Shown here: positions 60,970-64,000 of the stretch, one piece after another
Numbering within the stretch: position 1 is the first letter of the stretch
Layout of the letters: every line of letters starts with the position of its first letter
Assembly: GCA_964538345.1 (NCBI GenBank)
Contig: CAZIFF010000001.1
Span: 1 to 64,000 of the forward strand
Length of the DNA stretch: 64,000 nucleotides
Direction: 5' to 3'
From: JAGOTN01 sp964538345
GTDB lineage: Bacteria; Patescibacteriota; Minisyncoccia; Phycocordibacterales; JAACPR01
Made by a program: the position numbers and the translations under genes
Notes under the pieces: model-generated
The model's database searches: none
Told to the model about the DNA's origin: nothing
What the model saw: only the letters and a program-made list of their open reading frames with translations

Positions 60970-61367
60970 ATTCTTTTAATTTTAATCATAGCAATAAATC
61001 CTGCCACCAACATTGCAAGCAATATAAAAGGAACTAGAAGCCAAACTATAAAAAATACCAGCGCAGCTGCAATAAAAATTATTTCAATAGATAATCCTAA
61101 AACAATGAAGAAGCTCCTTAAAATAAAGCCCAGAATTCTCATCAACATATTTGTAACAAGGGCAGAAAAAATATCTTCTACACTAAATTTATTTCTAGCT
61201 CTTACATCCAATCTTTTAAATGGTGACAGAAGAGTTTTTAAAAAAACTTTTATAGAGAAAAAATTCCAGATAAACCAAATTATATTTTTACAAAGACGAA
61301 TTAAATCAGATAATCCCCTTGTGTAGTGCCAAGATATGTAATGAGGAAATATTAATAAAAAGTTCAT
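60966..61367 (-). CDS. small membrane protein of unknown function
   Basis: A 133-residue protein with two or three hydrophobic segments (MLMRILGFILRSFFIVLGL, EIIFIAAALVFFIVWLLVPF, ILLAMLVAGFIAMI), preceded by an amphipathic basic region (FSIKVFLKTLLSPFKRLDVR). The segment resembles small Patescibacteria proteins neighbouring Clp-like ATPases. Its stop overlaps the Clp-like gene start by four bases, which implies translational coupling, so it may partner the ATPase in the membrane. No family name is certain. Confidence 0.6.
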   Translation of the reverse strand: MNFLLIFPHYISWHYTRGLSDLIRLCKNIIWFIWNFFSIKVFLKTLLSPFKRLDVRARNKFSVEDIFSALVTNMLMRILGFILRSFFIVLGLSIEIIFIAAALVFFIVWLLVPFILLAMLVAGFIAMIKIKRI

Positions 61368-61371
61368 TCTT

Positions 61372-62253
61372 CTATTTTAACTTATAATATACTCTATTAC
61401 CAAAGCGCAAATCGAAATAATCTACATTTGAAAACTGCGCCTCGTTTATTGCATCTCTTTCAATCACAGTTTGTAAATTATTAAATACTGAAACAATATC
61501 ATCTTCGCTATCGATATAAATTTTTACATTATCATTTGTAACAATTGCATATACCTCGCCATTAGTTGTCCAAACTTCATCAACAACAATATTTAATCTT
61601 CTCAAAAGTTTTACAAAATCTATTAAATCTCTAAAGAATTTTGAATTTCCGTAAATTTGTCTTAATGGATCACCAGATATAAAACCAAATGTTGTCACAA
61701 AATCATGTGGATTATTTATTTCTGTGTCTGTAAAAATCATTCCCTCAGATGTCATTAAATAACAATTCGCATTTTGTGTATTTTCAAAAACAAGAGGTAT
61801 TGCTGATATTTTAGAATCATTTACATGCTTAGGATTCTCTGCTGATTCAACACTTAAATCACACCATCTAGCGCTTGGTTCAAATTCCTCTATTTGAAAT
61901 TCAACACTATGTAAGCCTTTCAAATCAACATCTATAGCGCTCACAGATGAATAAGTATTTTTAATAGTTCTAATTATATTATTTCTTGGAAAAAGAAAAA
62001 TGTTTGATTTTGAAATTAAACCAAAATATTTACCATTAATTTGCCCTGAGATTATATTTTCTATTTGTGTTTTATCAGAAAACTTTAAATCATTTACTGA
62101 AATATTTTTTATTTTTAGAAAATCTGAATTTAGAAAATAAATTAAACCACTAATAACAATCAAAAAAGAAATCAAAACAGCAATTTGTTTTAATCTTTTA
62201 TATTTCTTTTTCTTTTCGCGAAACTTCGCTGATTGATAAGGATTTGCGTGCAT
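61372..62253 (-). CDS. FtsQ/DivIB-like cell division protein
   Basis: A 293-residue bitopic protein with a basic cytoplasmic N-terminus, one membrane helix (about 26-45) and an extracytoplasmic part. A POTRA-like region follows (LKIKNISVNDLKFSDKTQIE, then the strand SVEFQIEEFEPSARWC). The C-terminus SNVDYFDLRFGNRVYYKLK matches the end of the FtsQ/DivIB domain. Sequence identity to well-known FtsQ is low, so the gene symbol is withheld. It lies four bases upstream of the small membrane gene and 13 bases from serS, in the same direction. Confidence 0.75.
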   Translation of the reverse strand: MHANPYQSAKFREKKKKYKRLKQIAVLISFLIVISGLIYFLNSDFLKIKNISVNDLKFSDKTQIENIISGQINGKYFGLISKSNIFLFPRNNIIRTIKNTYSSVSAIDVDLKGLHSVEFQIEEFEPSARWCDLSVESAENPKHVNDSKISAIPLVFENTQNANCYLMTSEGMIFTDTEINNPHDFVTTFGFISGDPLRQIYGNSKFFRDLIDFVKLLRRLNIVVDEVWTTNGEVYAIVTNDNVKIYIDSEDDIVSVFNNLQTVIERDAINEAQFSNVDYFDLRFGNRVYYKLK

Positions 62254-62266
62254 CCTAAATAGTTTA

Positions 62267-63550
62267 CTACGATTTTATGATTTCGGTACCACCCATATAC
62301 TTTTTCAAAACATCCGGGACTTTCATACTTCCATCTTCTTGTTGATAATTTTCAATAATCGCAATCAACATTCTACCAACAGCAAATAAAGTTGCATCAT
62401 TCATATGCACAAATTCTAATTTTCCTTCAGAATTTTTATATCGAGTATTAAGACGTCGAGATTGGAAACTTGTAGTTAGATCGGCTGAGTGAGTTTCTCT
62501 GTATGTGTTTTGTCCTGGCATCCATGTCTCGATATCTACTTGTCTATAATCAGGCATTCCCATGTCTCCTGTGCAAACTTGAACAACTTGATGAGGAATA
62601 TTTAATTTTCTCATCATATATTCTTGAATAGCCACTAGAAAATCCTGTTCTCTTAAAGAATCTTCTGGCTTTGTGAATGATTCCATCTCCATTTTATCGA
62701 ATTGATGTTGTCGCAAAATTCCTTTTGTGTCTTTTCCATATGAGCCAGCTTCTCTTCTAAAAGATGATGAGTATCCGATGTATCTAACTGGCAATTCTTC
62801 AGAAGAAAACACTTCATCCATATGCATTGAACCAATAGTGTGCTCGGCGCTTCCTGCAAGAAATACATCATCTTGCTCTATATAATATCGATCTTCTCTT
62901 GGTTCTAGGCGTGCCATTCTATTTAATACAGCTGGTTTTACAAAAGCCGGTGGAACAATCGGAACAAAAGGTTTTGTATTTACATCAAGTCCAGCTTCTT
63001 CAGCAATTGTTTTTAAAATTTCTTCGTTTGTTAATGTGTCTAGAGCTAATTGAACAAGCGCAAATTGTATTCTCGCTAAATCACCTTTGATATAAGTAAA
63101 TCTAGAACCAGCAACATTTCCAGCACGCTCTGAATCAATAATATTTAAATCTTTTCCAATATCCCAGTGAGCTTTTGGTGTGAAAGAATTTTCTTTAATT
63201 TCTCCCCATTGTCTAAGAATTTTATTTTCTGTGTCATCTTTTCCGATCGGAGTATCCGCTGAAGGAATGTTTGGAATTTTGATCATCAAAGCAATGAATT
63301 TCTTTTCGACTTCTGCAAACTCTGCCTCAATAGCCACACTGTCTTCTTTTAATTTTTTTCCAAGTTCTATATTTTGTGTTTTTGAAGCCTCATTTCTTTG
63401 AGCATTCATTTGGTCTAATTTTTGTCCAAGACTTTTCTTTTGATCAGCTAAAGACAGAAGCTCGTCGAGATTCACATCGGTTACATTTTTGTTGCGCATT
63501 GCCAATTCAACAATTTCGCGGTTTTCTCTTATAAATTTAGTATCCAACAT
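62267..63550 (-). CDS. serS: seryl-tRNA synthetase
   Basis: Charges tRNA-Ser with serine. The 427 residues show the N-terminal tRNA-binding coiled-coil arm (about 35-100: DELLSLADQKKSLGQKLDQM), class II motif 2 in FRREAGSYGKDTKGILRQHQ, the ATP- and serine-binding TGDMGMPDYRQVDIETWMPG, and the final motif 3 (LFAVGRMLIAIIENYQQEDG). Length is normal. Divergent from dprA; the short intergenic region holds both starts. Confidence 0.97.
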   Translation of the reverse strand: MLDTKFIRENREIVELAMRNKNVTDVNLDELLSLADQKKSLGQKLDQMNAQRNEASKTQNIELGKKLKEDSVAIEAEFAEVEKKFIALMIKIPNIPSADTPIGKDDTENKILRQWGEIKENSFTPKAHWDIGKDLNIIDSERAGNVAGSRFTYIKGDLARIQFALVQLALDTLTNEEILKTIAEEAGLDVNTKPFVPIVPPAFVKPAVLNRMARLEPREDRYYIEQDDVFLAGSAEHTIGSMHMDEVFSSEELPVRYIGYSSSFRREAGSYGKDTKGILRQHQFDKMEMESFTKPEDSLREQDFLVAIQEYMMRKLNIPHQVVQVCTGDMGMPDYRQVDIETWMPGQNTYRETHSADLTTSFQSRRLNTRYKNSEGKLEFVHMNDATLFAVGRMLIAIIENYQQEDGSMKVPDVLKKYMGGTEIIKS

Positions 63551-63600
63551 TTTAGTAAAACTTTATTAAAATATCATACCAGAAATGGCAAATTTAGCCA

Positions 63601-64000
63601 ATGATTAAAAAATGTTTAATTTTGGAAAAAAATAATTGGCCAGCAATGTTATTAGAGACACCTTACCCACCCAAAAAGCTTTGGTATTTAGGAGAAATAC
63701 CAGATTATATAAATCAAAAGTTTTTAGCCATTGTTGGCTCTAGAAAATACAGTTCATACGGCAAACAGGCATGTGAACATATAATAGAAGGACTTTGCGG
63801 TTATCCTATAACAATAGTATCTGGCTTGGCGCTCGGCATAGACAGCATCGCTCACAGAAAAGCCCTGGAATGTGGCTTGAAATGCCTTGCGGTGCCCGGC
63901 TCCGGCCTCGCGCCCACTTCCTTATATCCACCCAAAAATCATCGTCTGGCAGATGAAATTTTAGAAAAGGGCGGATGTTTAATTTCCGAGTTTGATCCAG
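63601..64000 (+). CDS. dprA: DNA-processing protein DprA, 5' part
   Basis: Loads RecA on incoming single-stranded DNA during transformation. The frame opens at the ATG at 63601 and continues to the window edge for 133 codons. It carries the Rossmann-like core motifs of DprA: FLAIVGSRKYSSYGKQA, ITIVSGLALGIDSIAHRKAL, and CLAVPGSGLAPTSLYPPKN, in the correct order. The N-terminal SAM-like region found in some DprA proteins is short or absent. The 3' end lies outside. Presence of dprA fits the idea that CPR cells take up DNA through a com system. Confidence 0.92.
   Translation, partial: MIKKCLILEKNNWPAMLLETPYPPKKLWYLGEIPDYINQKFLAIVGSRKYSSYGKQACEHIIEGLCGYPITIVSGLALGIDSIAHRKALECGLKCLAVPGSGLAPTSLYPPKNHRLADEILEKGGCLISEFDP

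Noticed and set aside
1..64000. Alternative genetic code with TGA as glycine, as in some CPR groups
   Set aside because: All recognised genes end at normal stops and show no in-frame TGA at conserved glycine positions.

Overview
The window looks like a chromosome segment of a Candidate Phyla Radiation bacterium (Candidatus Patescibacteria, probably a Parcubacteria/Paceibacteria lineage). The evidence is a strongly A+T-rich sequence, the standard genetic code, very tight gene packing with few Shine-Dalgarno sites, several huge secreted proteins ending in peptidoglycan-binding repeats, and lineage-typical versions of DnaX (no zinc module), a membrane-anchored Clp ATPase with a dead first AAA domain, and an FtsQ-like protein. 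No rRNA or ribosomal protein gene is present, so the assignment is an inference.

Layout. 1-9.3 kb: glycolytic gpmI (cut by the window edge) and eno, then a 2,239-residue secreted protein with a peptidoglycan-binding domain and a C-terminal JAMM-like metalloprotease signature. 9.4-19 kb: two DUF378 membrane proteins, a CAP protein, an FMN reductase, a VanY-type carboxypeptidase, a cold-shock gene with a clear promoter and terminator, and a seven-bladed YVTN propeller surface protein. 19.4-33.7 kb: a LexA-like repressor with three repeated upstream motifs, mscL, a sugar-phosphate isomerase with zwf, a RecB-like nuclease, a TPR protein, an ABC-F ATPase, a BaiN-like flavoprotein, and a delta-60-repeat surface protein interrupted by a 10-N assembly gap.

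33.8-45.3 kb is an accessory island. It begins with single-gene modules, all on the minus strand, each followed by a related palindromic element (a cassette-like array; one module carries a SIR2-like protein). A six-gene operon follows, containing a CBASS anti-phage core: a DUF2188 protein, a CD-NTase and a Cap15-type two-TM beta-barrel effector, then three unrecognised genes. Next are a ParB-methyltransferase fusion, a phage-type HTH protein, an Ltp-repeat membrane protein (possible superinfection exclusion) and a large serine recombinase, whose upstream region is unusually rich in hairpins. A complete copper module abuts the recombinase (cupredoxin, HMA-TauE/DsbD-like transporter, CopA, CsoR, with an operator inside the promoter spacer).

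49.4-64 kb: tRNA-Gln(TTG), an orphan histidine kinase, small accessory genes including a SET-domain protein, dnaX preceded by two apparent non-coding RNA units each with its own promoter and hairpin terminator, then dus, an S11 DD-carboxypeptidase, a Clp-like ATPase, an FtsQ-like protein, serS and the start of dprA. The most novel elements are the CBASS operon with its three unknown genes, the palindrome-linked cassette-like array, and the paired RNAs upstream of dnaX.
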